Source: VGEM01 sp033764265
GTDB taxonomy: Bacteria; Pseudomonadota; Alphaproteobacteria; Rhodospirillales; Rhodospirillaceae
Length of the DNA: 7,396 nucleotides
NCBI GenBank assembly: GCA_033764265.1
Contig: JANRJB010000406.1
Span: 1 to 7,396, forward strand
Direction: 5' to 3'
In this document: positions 1-5,308 of the stretch, piece by piece
How the letters are laid out: every line of letters begins with the position of its first letter
Position numbering within the stretch: position 1 is the first letter of the stretch
Position numbers and translations under genes: made by a program
The notes under the pieces: generated by a model
Told to the model about the DNA's origin: nothing
Database searches by the model: none
The model's input: the letters and a program-made list of their open reading frames with translations, nothing else

Positions 1-497
1 AACGACAGCGCGGGAATCAGGTAACAGTCGGCCAGCGTGAAATTCGCGCCGGCCGCGAATTTGTCGCGCGCGAGCAAGTTTTCGATCGCGTCGAGTGCCT
101 GCGCCGCGCGGGCTTTCCACCCGTCGATCGACGCGGCATCGTCGGGGCGCTGACCGACCAAGGCGCGGAACAGGTCCGCCACCGGGTCCTGCAGATTGCC
201 GTCGACCACCGCGGCGATCTGGCGGGTGCGCGCCGCCGCCTTGGCCGCGCGCGGCACCAATGGCGGGCGGGGCTTCTTGCGGTCGAGATATTCCAAGATC
301 GCCGCCGACTCGTAGACGACGAAACGGCCGTCGGTCAGTGTCGGAATTTTTCCGAAGGGATTGAGCTTCAGGTAGGCGGGCGATTTCATGCCCTCGGCCG
401 GACGCTGCGGCGGCAGGTCGATGCATTTGACCGCGCAGGCCAAGACCACCCGGCATGTCCAGGGCGAAGCGACCACGCCGTGCAGCCGCATCGCCAT
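1..497 (-). CDS. Glutathione S-transferase family protein (copy 1, C-terminus outside window)
   Basis: Cytosolic GST-fold protein, expected to bind glutathione and conjugate or reduce electrophilic compounds. The 165 visible residues cover the thioredoxin-like N-terminal domain (about 1-80) and the start of the all-helical C-terminal domain; the reading frame runs off the left edge, so about 50 residues are probably missing. Visible landmarks are a candidate catalytic Ser11 in an S-P-W-T-C-R motif, the cis-proline in K-I-P-T (Pro52), the glutathione gamma-glutamyl-binding Glu63-Ser64 pair in Y-E-S-A-A-I, and the helical N-capping box T154-x-x-D157. The start was chosen because MAMRLHG aligns without gaps to the start of the next GST gene and is preceded by GAGGA (507-511) with a 9-base spacer. 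It lies 22 bp downstream of copy 2, presumably in the same operon. The GST fold is clear; the substrate cannot be told. Confidence 0.88.
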   Translation of the reverse strand, partial: MAMRLHGVVASPWTCRVVLACAVKCIDLPPQRPAEGMKSPAYLKLNPFGKIPTLTDGRFVVYESAAILEYLDRKKPRPPLVPRAAKAAARTRQIAAVVDGNLQDPVADLFRALVGQRPDDAASIDGWKARAAQALDAIENLLARDKFAAGANFTLADCYLIPALS

Positions 498-519
498 GAT
501 CGTCTATCCTCGGTCTGCG

Positions 520-1170
520 TCAGCCCGCCGCCAGGATCTGCTTCAGCCGGTCGCCCATGGCCTTGAGCACGCCGGCGGCCACTTTGTCTTTGCCGATGCG
601 CTGCCAATAGGTTCTGGTCTTGGCGCGCGATCCGATCGCGTCGGCGATGCCGACCAGTTTGCCGACCTCGGTGGCGAAGAACAGCGCCGGCACGGCAAAG
701 CAGTCGGCCACGGTGGGCGAGGCCCCGGCCGCGTACTTCTTCGACGAGATGACATGTTCAAGCGCGTCGAGGCCCTTGGCCAATTCGGCCTTCGCCGCGT
801 CGATGACGGCCTGATCGTTGCTCTTGGCGCGAATCGCGCGGAAGATCGTCAGCCCCGGCGCCTGCACGTAATCTCCGGCGATGGCCGCCACCAGCCGCGC
901 CTGGCCCAAGGCTTTCGCGGCACTGGGCACCAGCCGTTTCTTCTTCGACTTGGCGTCGAGGTAGTCGACGATGACCGGGGATTCGAACAGCACGGTCTTG
1001 CCGTCGACGATGGTGGGAATTTTGCCCAAGGGATTGAGCTTCAGGTAGGTCGGGCTCTTGATGCCGTCCTTGGGCATGGTGATCTCGTACTTCAGTCCTT
1101 TGTAGCCGCAGACCAGAAGCACGCGGGCGACGAACGGCGACAGCGGCGCGCCGTAAATGGTGATGGCCAT
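520..1170 (-). CDS. Glutathione S-transferase family protein (copy 2)
   Basis: Complete 216-residue GST-fold protein, a normal length for bacterial cytosolic GSTs. The thioredoxin-like domain (about 1-80) has Ser11 in S-P-F-V-A-R, cis-Pro52 in K-I-P-T, and Glu63-Ser64 in L-F-E-S for binding glutathione. The helical domain (about 88-216) has the N-capping box T153-V-A-D156. The start is supported by GAAGGA at 1178-1183 with a 7-base spacer. It shares long blocks with copy 3, including N-P-L-G-K-I-P-T, T-V-L-F-E-S and V-D-Y-L-D-A-K-S-K-K, and the motif Y-V-Q-A-P in the helical domain, so the two are close paralogues. It lies 34 bp downstream of copy 3 and 22 bp upstream of copy 1. Probable role: conjugation or reduction of electrophiles or peroxides. 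The class cannot be assigned with confidence; the Ser-based motif is more theta/phi-like than beta-like, since beta-class enzymes use Cys. Confidence 0.9.
   Translation of the reverse strand: MAITIYGAPLSPFVARVLLVCGYKGLKYEITMPKDGIKSPTYLKLNPLGKIPTIVDGKTVLFESPVIVDYLDAKSKKKRLVPSAAKALGQARLVAAIAGDYVQAPGLTIFRAIRAKSNDQAVIDAAKAELAKGLDALEHVISSKKYAAGASPTVADCFAVPALFFATEVGKLVGIADAIGSRAKTRTYWQRIGKDKVAAGVLKAMGDRLKQILAAG
938..963 (-). repeat. DNA repeat shared between GST copies 2 and 3
   Basis: These 26 bases occur identically at 1626-1651. Both copies encode the Y-L-D-A-K-S-K-K segment of the GST N-terminal domain. Similarly, 22 bases at 355-376 (copy 1) recur identically at 1028-1049 (copy 2), coding for Y-L-K-L-N-P. 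These islands reflect tandem gene duplication or gene conversion and are not a mobile element. Confidence 0.8.
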
Positions 1171-1204
1171 GTCGTGATCCTTCGCGTCGGAGGTTCGGTC
1201 GATT

Positions 1205-1852
1205 TCAGCGGCCGCCGGGGCGGAAGTTCTTCATCGCCTCGGCCATTTCGGCCAGCACGCCGGCGGTCAGCTTGTTCTTTTTCACGGCCGCGATGTATTT
1301 CTTGAACTTCTTGCGCCCGCCCGACACGTCGGTCATGCCGAACTGCGGCAGCATCGCCTCCATGAAGAACAGGCACGGCACGGCGTAGGCGTCGGCGATG
1401 GTGAACTTCGCCCCCGCCGCCCAGGCTTTGCCCGCCATCAGTTTCTCGGCCACGTCGAGGCCCTTGTTGATCTCGGCCAGCTTCGCCTCGACCACTTTCT
1501 GGTCGCGCGTGGCGGGATCGCGCTGACGGAACAGCGTCAGCGTCGGCGCCTGGACGTACTCGGCGAACACTTGGGCGATCAGGCGCGCCCGCGCCGCGTC
1601 CTTGGCGTTGGCCGGCACGATGCGATTCTTCTTCGACTTGGCGTCGAGGTAATCGACGATCACGCCGGACTCGAACAGGACCGTGCCGCCATCCTTGACG
1701 GTCGGAATTTTGCCCAATGGATTCATCGCCAGGAACTGCGGCGTCTTCAAACCGCCCTCGGGCATGATCAGCTTGTGTTTGAGGCCCTTGTGGCGCGCCG
1801 TCAGGATCACGCGCGCGACGTAAGGCGACAGGATACCGCCGTAGATCTCCAT
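1205..1852 (-). CDS. Glutathione S-transferase family protein (copy 3, first gene of the array)
   Basis: Complete 215-residue GST-fold protein and the promoter-proximal member of the array. The N-terminal domain carries Ser9 in S-P-Y-V-A-R, cis-Pro50 in K-I-P-T and Glu61-Ser62 in L-F-E-S; the helical domain carries the N-capping box T151-I-A-D154. The frame is open further upstream, to a possible start at 2050, but I chose the ATG at 1852. From there MEIYGG aligns with the start of copy 2, GGGGGA (1859-1864) sits 6 bases upstream, and a promoter-like sequence lies at 1909-1936, inside the would-be extension. The C-terminal part is unusually lysine-rich (a G-G-R-K-K-F-K-K segment near 178-185 and K-K-N-K near 191-194), unlike copy 2. 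The function beyond glutathione-dependent chemistry is not known. Confidence 0.9.
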   Translation of the reverse strand: MEIYGGILSPYVARVILTARHKGLKHKLIMPEGGLKTPQFLAMNPLGKIPTVKDGGTVLFESGVIVDYLDAKSKKNRIVPANAKDAARARLIAQVFAEYVQAPTLTLFRQRDPATRDQKVVEAKLAEINKGLDVAEKLMAGKAWAAGAKFTIADAYAVPCLFFMEAMLPQFGMTDVSGGRKKFKKYIAAVKKNKLTAGVLAEMAEAMKNFRPGGR

Positions 1853-1858
1853 CGGAAT

Positions 1859-1864
1859 TCCCCC
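1859..1864 (-). promoter_or_regulatory. Ribosome binding site that sets the GST copy 3 start
   Basis: On the minus strand this reads GGGGGA, 6 bases before the ATG at 1852. It favours the short form of the protein over an upstream start in the same frame. Confidence 0.6.
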
Positions 1865-1878
1865 GCATGTGGCGCCGA

Positions 1879-1897
1879 CGGACGGCCGCACCGTCCG
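1879..1897 (-). repeat. Leader hairpin upstream of the GST array
   Basis: Perfect inverted repeat with 7-base arms and a 5-base loop (CGGACGG, loop CCGCA, CCGTCCG). It lies between the predicted promoter (1909-1936) and the ribosome binding site (1859-1864), so it should form a stem in the 5' leader of the GST mRNA. There is no T-tract after it, so it does not look like a terminator. It could stabilise the transcript, bind a regulator as DNA, or be a chance product of high GC. Confidence 0.45.
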
Positions 1898-1908
1898 GGA
1901 CTGGCCAC

Positions 1909-1936
1909 ATCTTAACCCGCCGCCCGGCCTTGTCAT
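1909..1936 (-). promoter_or_regulatory. Predicted sigma70-type promoter of the GST array
   Basis: On the minus strand, ATGACA (1931-1936, five of six matches to TTGACA) and TAAGAT (1909-1914, four of six to TATAAT) are separated by 16 bases. The start of transcription would fall near 1902, giving a leader of about 50 bases before the ATG at 1852. In so GC-rich a background this pair is notable, but it is a prediction by eye. Confidence 0.5.
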
Positions 1937-1963
1937 ACCGGCGCCATGCCATCGGCCTGACCA

Positions 1964-1979
1964 CAACCATAGATGGTTG
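1964..1979. repeat. Palindrome CAACCATAGATGGTTG, candidate operator
   Basis: Perfect 7-base arms around a 2-base centre, in the divergent gap about 28 bp upstream of the GST promoter -35 element and about 71 bp upstream of the plus-strand gene. The compact dyad has the geometry of a dimeric regulator binding site. No regulator gene lies immediately next to it; the only one visible is the GntR-type gene about 3.3 kb away. Confidence 0.45.
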
Positions 1980-1990
1980 ACGCTGGGGTG

Positions 1991-2019
1991 ACTTGCCGCA
2001 CGGCGCCCGTTTGGCAAGT
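1991..2019. repeat. Spaced inverted repeat ACTTGCC / GGCAAGT
   Basis: Perfect 7-base arms (1991-1997 and 2013-2019) separated by 15 bases, so the half-site centres lie 22 bp apart, close to two helical turns. It lies 31 bp upstream of the plus-strand gene's ATG and could be an operator for two dimers on one DNA face. In RNA it could form a hairpin just before the ribosome binding site. I could not find a convincing plus-strand promoter to anchor it. Confidence 0.4.
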
Positions 2020-2032
2020 ATCGCCCAAGGAC

Positions 2033-2041
2033 GAGGGGGGA
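2033..2041 (+). promoter_or_regulatory. Ribosome binding site that sets the start of the 234-residue protein
   Basis: GAGGGGGGA, with a 9-base spacer to the ATG at 2051. It supports this start over an in-frame ATG at 1973, which lies inside the palindrome at 1964-1979 and would add 26 unconvincing residues. Confidence 0.6.
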
Positions 2042-2050
2042 CCGCCGCAC

Positions 2051-2755
2051 ATGATCACCAGGAATCTCAAAGGTAAGATTCTCTACATCGGCAGCGATGG
2101 GAACGAACGGGGCCGGGAGTGGTTCTCATTCACCCACAGCCAGGACGGGCAACGCACGCTGCGCGCCTACTGCGAGATCGACGACACCGAGGTGCAGGGC
2201 GACGTGGTCTACACCATGGGGCCCGATTGGCGTCCGCTGGACTGCTTCAACCGCCTGCACGTCAAGGGCCGATTCCTCGGCACCGGATGGATGCGCTTCA
2301 CGCCCGAACAGGCCGAGCTCGAAGTGTTCAACACCGAACTGGGCCGGTCGGAACAGAAGTTCAAGCTCGACCAGCCGGCGCAGAGCCTGGGCGCCCATCC
2401 CCTGACTTGCGATGTGCTGCACCTGACCCAGTTCGACCATGCCAAGTCCGAGAAGGTGCAAACCGTGCCGGGCGCGTGGTCGACCTCGCCGCTGCCCAAC
2501 GGCGCGAGCGGACCATGGCTCGAGAACCGTCCGCTGACGATTGAGTACCTGGGGCCCGAGAAAATCACCGTGCGCGCCGGCACCTTCGACGCCCACCATT
2601 ACCGGTTTGTGCTGTCGCCCAATCCCGACGGCACGCCGCGATCCGAGGAATGCTGGTGCCGCCACCCCGACTACGTGTTCATCAAGGTCGAGGTGCGCGG
2701 GTTCTTGAAGAACTCCACCTACGAACTGGTCAGTCTGGAGGATGGCGCGGTGTAG
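2051..2755 (+). CDS. Uncharacterised protein with DUF3108-like C-terminal half
   Basis: 234-residue soluble-looking protein without a signal peptide or membrane segment. The composition and alternating hydrophobic pattern suggest a mostly beta structure. The C-terminal part (about 168-230), with V-R-A-G-T-F-D-A-H-H-Y (174-184), E-C-W-C-R-H-P-D-Y-V-F (200-210) and a closing Y-E-L-V-S-L-E, resembles the beta-barrel DUF3108-type families as I remember them. The N-terminal part (about 1-130) has an aromatic-rich repeated strand pattern (G-R-E-W-F-S-F, G-D-V-V-Y-T-M, G-T-G-W-M-R-F). Cysteines at 41, 65, 120, 201 and 203 are noted, without a clear metal-site motif. The gene is alone on the plus strand, divergent from the GST array and convergent with the DUF2442 gene (25-bp gap). 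The coding call is secure; no function can be assigned. Confidence 0.8.
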   Translation: MITRNLKGKILYIGSDGNERGREWFSFTHSQDGQRTLRAYCEIDDTEVQGDVVYTMGPDWRPLDCFNRLHVKGRFLGTGWMRFTPEQAELEVFNTELGRSEQKFKLDQPAQSLGAHPLTCDVLHLTQFDHAKSEKVQTVPGAWSTSPLPNGASGPWLENRPLTIEYLGPEKITVRAGTFDAHHYRFVLSPNPDGTPRSEECWCRHPDYVFIKVEVRGFLKNSTYELVSLEDGAV

Positions 2756-2780
2756 GCCGAATTTTCGGACGTGGCCGATA

Positions 2781-3056
2781 TCACCTGCGTGCGCGGCGCG
2801 CGGCACTCGGGGCGGGTGCGCCACGCAACAGCCCGTCTGTGCTCAAGTCTTCGTCCACGTCCGGCCAATGGATGCCGTACCCACCGCCAGATATCTTCCA
2901 CCGACGACGCTGGCCGGGTGTTGCGTTCAACAATCGGGGATACCACGCCAATGGCACGGAAATCGTCCGACCATCCAGTAGGCTCACCGCCAGGGTGTCG
3001 CCGTTGATTTTGACATCGCGAACTCGCGTATCAGCGACCGCCGCCAAAGTAGGCAT
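2781..3056 (-). CDS. DUF2442 domain protein (second gene of the DUF4160-DUF2442 pair)
   Basis: 91-residue protein. Residues about 12-80 match the DUF2442 pattern: V-R-D-V-K at the start, D-G-R-T-I-S-V-P-L-A-W-Y-P-R-L (28-42), W-K-I-S-G-G-G-Y-G-I-H-W-P-D-V-D-E-D-L-S (53-72), and G-L-L-R-G-A-P. The last ten residues are arginine- and alanine-rich and may be a divergent tail. The start at 3056 is supported by GGAGG (3063-3067, 6-base spacer) placed inside the upstream DUF4160 gene, which it overlaps by 26 bp. Such overlap suggests translational coupling. DUF2442 proteins are small and often encoded beside DUF4160 proteins; a toxin-antitoxin-like role has been suspected for such pairs, but I know of no firm biochemical function. 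Family call is strong, role unknown. Confidence 0.88.
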   Translation of the reverse strand: MPTLAAVADTRVRDVKINGDTLAVSLLDGRTISVPLAWYPRLLNATPGQRRRWKISGGGYGIHWPDVDEDLSTDGLLRGAPAPSAARRARR

Positions 3057-3273
3057 GCCACGCCTCCATCAATTTCATGCGATGCTTTCGGACGAGCCCG
3101 TGCAGGATGTTCAACTCCCGTGCGGCAAACCCCATGTTGCGCGCAAGGCCAACGGGATCAAGCCAAAACTTCGCCGCCGCATCGTTTTTCTCGACATGCA
3201 CATGGACCGGCTCATTGGGCTCATGGCTGTAGAAATAGAATCGATATCCTGAGTCGCGAAGTATGGTCGGCAT
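3031..3273 (-). CDS. DUF4160 domain protein (first gene of the DUF4160-DUF2442 pair)
   Basis: 80-residue protein covering the complete DUF4160 domain: M-P-T-I-L-R start, G-Y-R-F-Y-F-Y-S (9-16), N-E-P-V-H-V-H-V-E-K (20-29) with His24 and His26, A-K-F-W-L-D-P (34-40), and L-M-E-A-W-H-A-Y-F (68-76). The start is set by the canonical domain beginning; no good ribosome binding site precedes it, so translation may depend on termination of the dienelactone hydrolase gene 24 bp upstream. By my count G+C at 3001-3240 is about 56 percent, against about 67 percent in a sampled stretch of the upstream gene (3421-3480), a sign of transfer. The function is unknown; pairing with DUF2442 is a recurrent arrangement. 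The gene could be a member of a two-gene toxin-antitoxin-like module, but this is inference. Confidence 0.88.
   Translation of the reverse strand: MPTILRDSGYRFYFYSHEPNEPVHVHVEKNDAAAKFWLDPVGLARNMGFAARELNILHGLVRKHRMKLMEAWHAYFGGGR
3063..3067 (-). promoter_or_regulatory. Ribosome binding site of DUF2442 inside DUF4160
   Basis: GGAGG on the minus strand, 6 bases before the ATG at 3056. It lies within the codons for the end of DUF4160, which itself lacks a good site. The second gene could therefore be translated more strongly than the first, as is common for an antidote in overlapping pairs. Confidence 0.65.
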
Positions 3274-3297
3274 ATCGAGAGCCGTGAGAGCGGGCCT

Positions 3298-3996
3298 TCA
3301 CGCCAACACCTTCCTGAACAGCTCGATGGTGCGGCCGTGGGCCAGCTTGGTGCCCTCGGCGTTGTAGTGCTTCGGGTCGGTGTCGCGGCAGAAGCCGTGA
3401 TCGAGGCCCGGATAGACGTGCACGGTGATGTTGGGGTTCGACTTCGCGGCGGCGCGGATTTTTTCCACGGCCTCGGCCGGGCAATAGGGGTCGGCGCCGG
3501 CGATGTTGATGAGCATCGGCTTTTTCACTTTGGCCGCTTCGCCCAGCGCGTTCTCGATGCCGACGCCGTAATAGCCCGAGCTGGCATCGGTGTCGGTGCG
3601 CGCGCCCGTCAGGTAGGACAAAGTGCCGCCCAGGCAGAAGCCCATGTTGCCGACCTTGCCGGTGCAGCCCTTGATGCCGCGCAGGGTGGTGATAGCGGCC
3701 TGGATGTCCTCGACGCCCTGGTCGGCGTTGTACTTCTGGTAGTAGCCGAGCGCGGCCTGGAAATCTTCCTCGAAGAACGGATGCAGCTCGACGCCCACCT
3801 TCATGCGCCAGAACAGGTCGGGCGCCAGCGCCACGAAACCGGCGCGCGACATCATGTCGCACACCGTGCGCACCCAGGTGTTGACGCCGAAGATTTCCTG
3901 AATCACGACCACGCCGGGTCCGCCCTTGGGCGGCATCGACAGGTAGGCGGGAAAGCTGCCGTCTTTGCCTTTAATGCTGATCATCGAGCCGGACAT
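3298..3996 (-). CDS. Dienelactone hydrolase family protein
   Basis: 232-residue alpha/beta hydrolase of the dienelactone hydrolase family, the usual length. Characterised members hydrolyse the lactone ring of dienelactones in chloroaromatic breakdown, but many homologues have other ester or lactone substrates. The Cys-Asp-His triad is present: Cys121 in G-F-C-L-G-G, Asp169 in A-G-A-D-P-Y, and His200 in G-L-D-H-G-F. Glu34 in I-Q-E-I-F-G-V-N matches the glutamate that interacts with the resting cysteine in this family. There is no signal peptide, so it is cytoplasmic. GAGGAG sits about 9 bases before the chosen ATG; an alternative Met5 has no such site. It lies 60 bp downstream of the methyltransferase gene and 24 bp upstream of the DUF4160 gene. 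Family and catalytic competence are clear; the substrate is not. Confidence 0.92.
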   Translation of the reverse strand: MSGSMISIKGKDGSFPAYLSMPPKGGPGVVVIQEIFGVNTWVRTVCDMMSRAGFVALAPDLFWRMKVGVELHPFFEEDFQAALGYYQKYNADQGVEDIQAAITTLRGIKGCTGKVGNMGFCLGGTLSYLTGARTDTDASSGYYGVGIENALGEAAKVKKPMLINIAGADPYCPAEAVEKIRAAAKSNPNITVHVYPGLDHGFCRDTDPKHYNAEGTKLAHGRTIELFRKVLA

Positions 3997-4056
3997 GCGT
4001 GCGTCTCCTCGGTCGCGCGTGGTGATGGACGTGGTCGGGGATAATGGGCCGGGGCG

Positions 4057-5259
4057 CTACTTGCGGCCGCCGAAGATGAACCAGCCGCCGCGGCCGTGGA
4101 ACGGCGCCTGCTTCTCGCCGCGCAGGAACTTCTCGTAATCCGCGGCCGGGAAACTGCCGACGTTCGGCACGGTGGTTTCGAACACGGCCGCGGGCGCGAA
4201 GCCCGCCTCGGTGCACAGCGCCGCGTAGTCCTGCGACCGGAAATGGGCGTAGTGCGGTTCGTTATTGAAGCGGCTGTCCCAGTCGAAGGTGAAATTCTGC
4301 AGCGCCGAGCACGACTTCGCCGGCGGCAGCTCCATGTGCGCCATGATCCCGCCCGGCGCCAGCATCCGGTAGCATTCCGAAATCACGCGCCTGGTGGCCG
4401 GCACCGAAATCTCGTGCAGGAAGAAGCTGGAAACGATCAGGTCGAAATGGCCGTCGGGGTAGTCCATCCGCTCGGCGTTCTGCTGGTTGAAATGAATCGG
4501 CACGCCGGCGCGCGCCGCCTGGTTGTGGCCGTAGCGCAAACTGGGCGCGGCGATGTCGAGGCCGTGCAGTTCCGCATCGGGAAACGCTTCGGCGTAGGCG
4601 TAAAGCTGTTTGCCTTCCTGCGTGGCAATGTCGAGGATGCGCCGCGGCTTGAAGTCCGGGTAACGGTGCTTGAGGTAGGTGGCGACCGACGCGCCGACCG
4701 AAGCGAAGTCGCGCGCGGCGTTGCCGATCGGCCCGGCCAGACGGCGGACCTGGAACAACAGGGCCTGGCTCGCATCGCCCGGCGCCCGCTCGCTCCAATA
4801 CCCGCCCGGCGACAGGTGGGCGTCCATGGCGGTCAGGTAATTCGGATAGGCGATCTCGGGGTCGAGGCGCAGCGATCCGCACCGCGGCACGGTCGCGCTG
4901 GCCGCGAGCGCGGCGTTGACCGCCGGGGCGGCACGCTCGACCGCGTCGATGGCGGCCAGCGGTCCCATTTCCTGGGCATTGTAGCGGATCGAACTGTAGG
5001 TGCGGAAAAACAGGTTATCGCGGATCGCCTGGTAAACCTCCTTGCCGGTCTTGGGCGGACGGCCGTGTGCCTGCTGGTAGCGCGGCGCGCCGTCGGCGGC
5101 ATAGGCGTCCCACACTTGATAGCGCAGATTCATCATCGCGTGATTCAGGATCGCGGTGGCAAACCGCGTGCGTGCGCGCTCGTTGTGGGTCTGGACCACA
5201 AACGAGTCGAGATCAGGAAGGTCCGACGTGTCGGACGGGAGAAAAGGGGCCTCGGGCAT
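4057..5259 (-). CDS. Class I SAM-dependent methyltransferase homologue with long N-terminal domain
   Basis: 400-residue protein. The Rossmann-like methyltransferase domain is at about 195-365: strand beta1 R-R-I-L-D-I (206-211), an acidic residue for the SAM ribose at Asp235 in H-G-L-D-I-A, N-A-E-R-M-D-Y-P-D (261-269), F-D-L-I-V-S-S-F-F-L-H-E-I (272-284), and Y-R-M-L-A-P-G-G (297-304). The first 190 residues form an extra helical-looking domain of unknown role; residues 20-60 (with T-H-N-E and Y-Q-V-W-D-A-Y) and 134-160 look conserved in style. Motif I, normally D-x-G-C-G-x-G, reads D-I-A-T-Q-E-G (210-216) and keeps only the last glycine, so SAM binding may be altered or lost. GGAG occurs 12 bases before the ATG, a long spacer. 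The gene sits between the GntR regulator (49 bp) and the dienelactone hydrolase (60 bp). The methyl acceptor is unknown. Confidence 0.85.
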   Translation of the reverse strand: MPEAPFLPSDTSDLPDLDSFVVQTHNERARTRFATAILNHAMMNLRYQVWDAYAADGAPRYQQAHGRPPKTGKEVYQAIRDNLFFRTYSSIRYNAQEMGPLAAIDAVERAAPAVNAALAASATVPRCGSLRLDPEIAYPNYLTAMDAHLSPGGYWSERAPGDASQALLFQVRRLAGPIGNAARDFASVGASVATYLKHRYPDFKPRRILDIATQEGKQLYAYAEAFPDAELHGLDIAAPSLRYGHNQAARAGVPIHFNQQNAERMDYPDGHFDLIVSSFFLHEISVPATRRVISECYRMLAPGGIMAHMELPPAKSCSALQNFTFDWDSRFNNEPHYAHFRSQDYAALCTEAGFAPAAVFETTVPNVGSFPAADYEKFLRGEKQAPFHGRGGWFIFGGRK

Positions 5260-5291
5260 GGCGGCGTAGCTGCTCCAAGAATGTGAATTTG

Positions 5292-5308
5292 CGCGTGCGG
5301 GGCACGCG
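5292..5308 (-). terminator. GC-rich hairpin after the GntR gene, possible attenuator
   Basis: Perfect 7-base stem with a 3-base loop (CGCGTGC, CCC, GCACGCG on the minus strand), beginning directly after the TGA of the regulator gene. It is followed by an AT-richer stretch (CAAATTCACATTCTT) but not a true T-run. It could act as a partial terminator or as a 3' end stabiliser that separates expression of the regulator from the methyltransferase and hydrolase genes. Confidence 0.35.

Noticed and set aside
388..1305. Long plus-strand open frame (305 residues) opposite the GST genes
   Set aside because: It is antisense to two clear GST genes, has low-complexity Gly/Arg/His-rich composition typical of shadow frames in high-GC DNA, and crosses the gaps between real genes.
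1977..1982. TTGACG as a -35 element for the plus-strand gene
   Set aside because: A good hexamer match, but no acceptable -10 hexamer lies 16-18 bases downstream.
1853..2050. N-terminal extension of GST copy 3 to a start at 2050
   Set aside because: The extra 66 residues have no GST similarity, pass through the predicted promoter, and the ATG at 1852 has its own ribosome binding site and matches its paralogues.
1973..2050. Earlier in-frame ATG at 1973 for the plus-strand gene
   Set aside because: It lies within the palindrome at 1964-1979, has no ribosome binding site, and the ATG at 2051 has a purine-rich site at a good distance.
2757..2768. CCGAATTTTCGG as a terminator between the convergent genes
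   Set aside because: The stem is only 4-5 bp and no T-run follows it on either strand; too weak to call.
2126..2824. Minus-strand open frame (232 residues) opposite the 234-residue protein
   Set aside because: The plus-strand frame has a good ribosome binding site and family-like sequence; the antisense frame would also overlap the end of the DUF2442 gene.
4096..5286. Long plus-strand open frame (396 residues) opposite the methyltransferase gene
   Set aside because: The minus strand encodes recognisable methyltransferase motifs; the plus-strand product is rich in Arg, Val and Gly with no family features.
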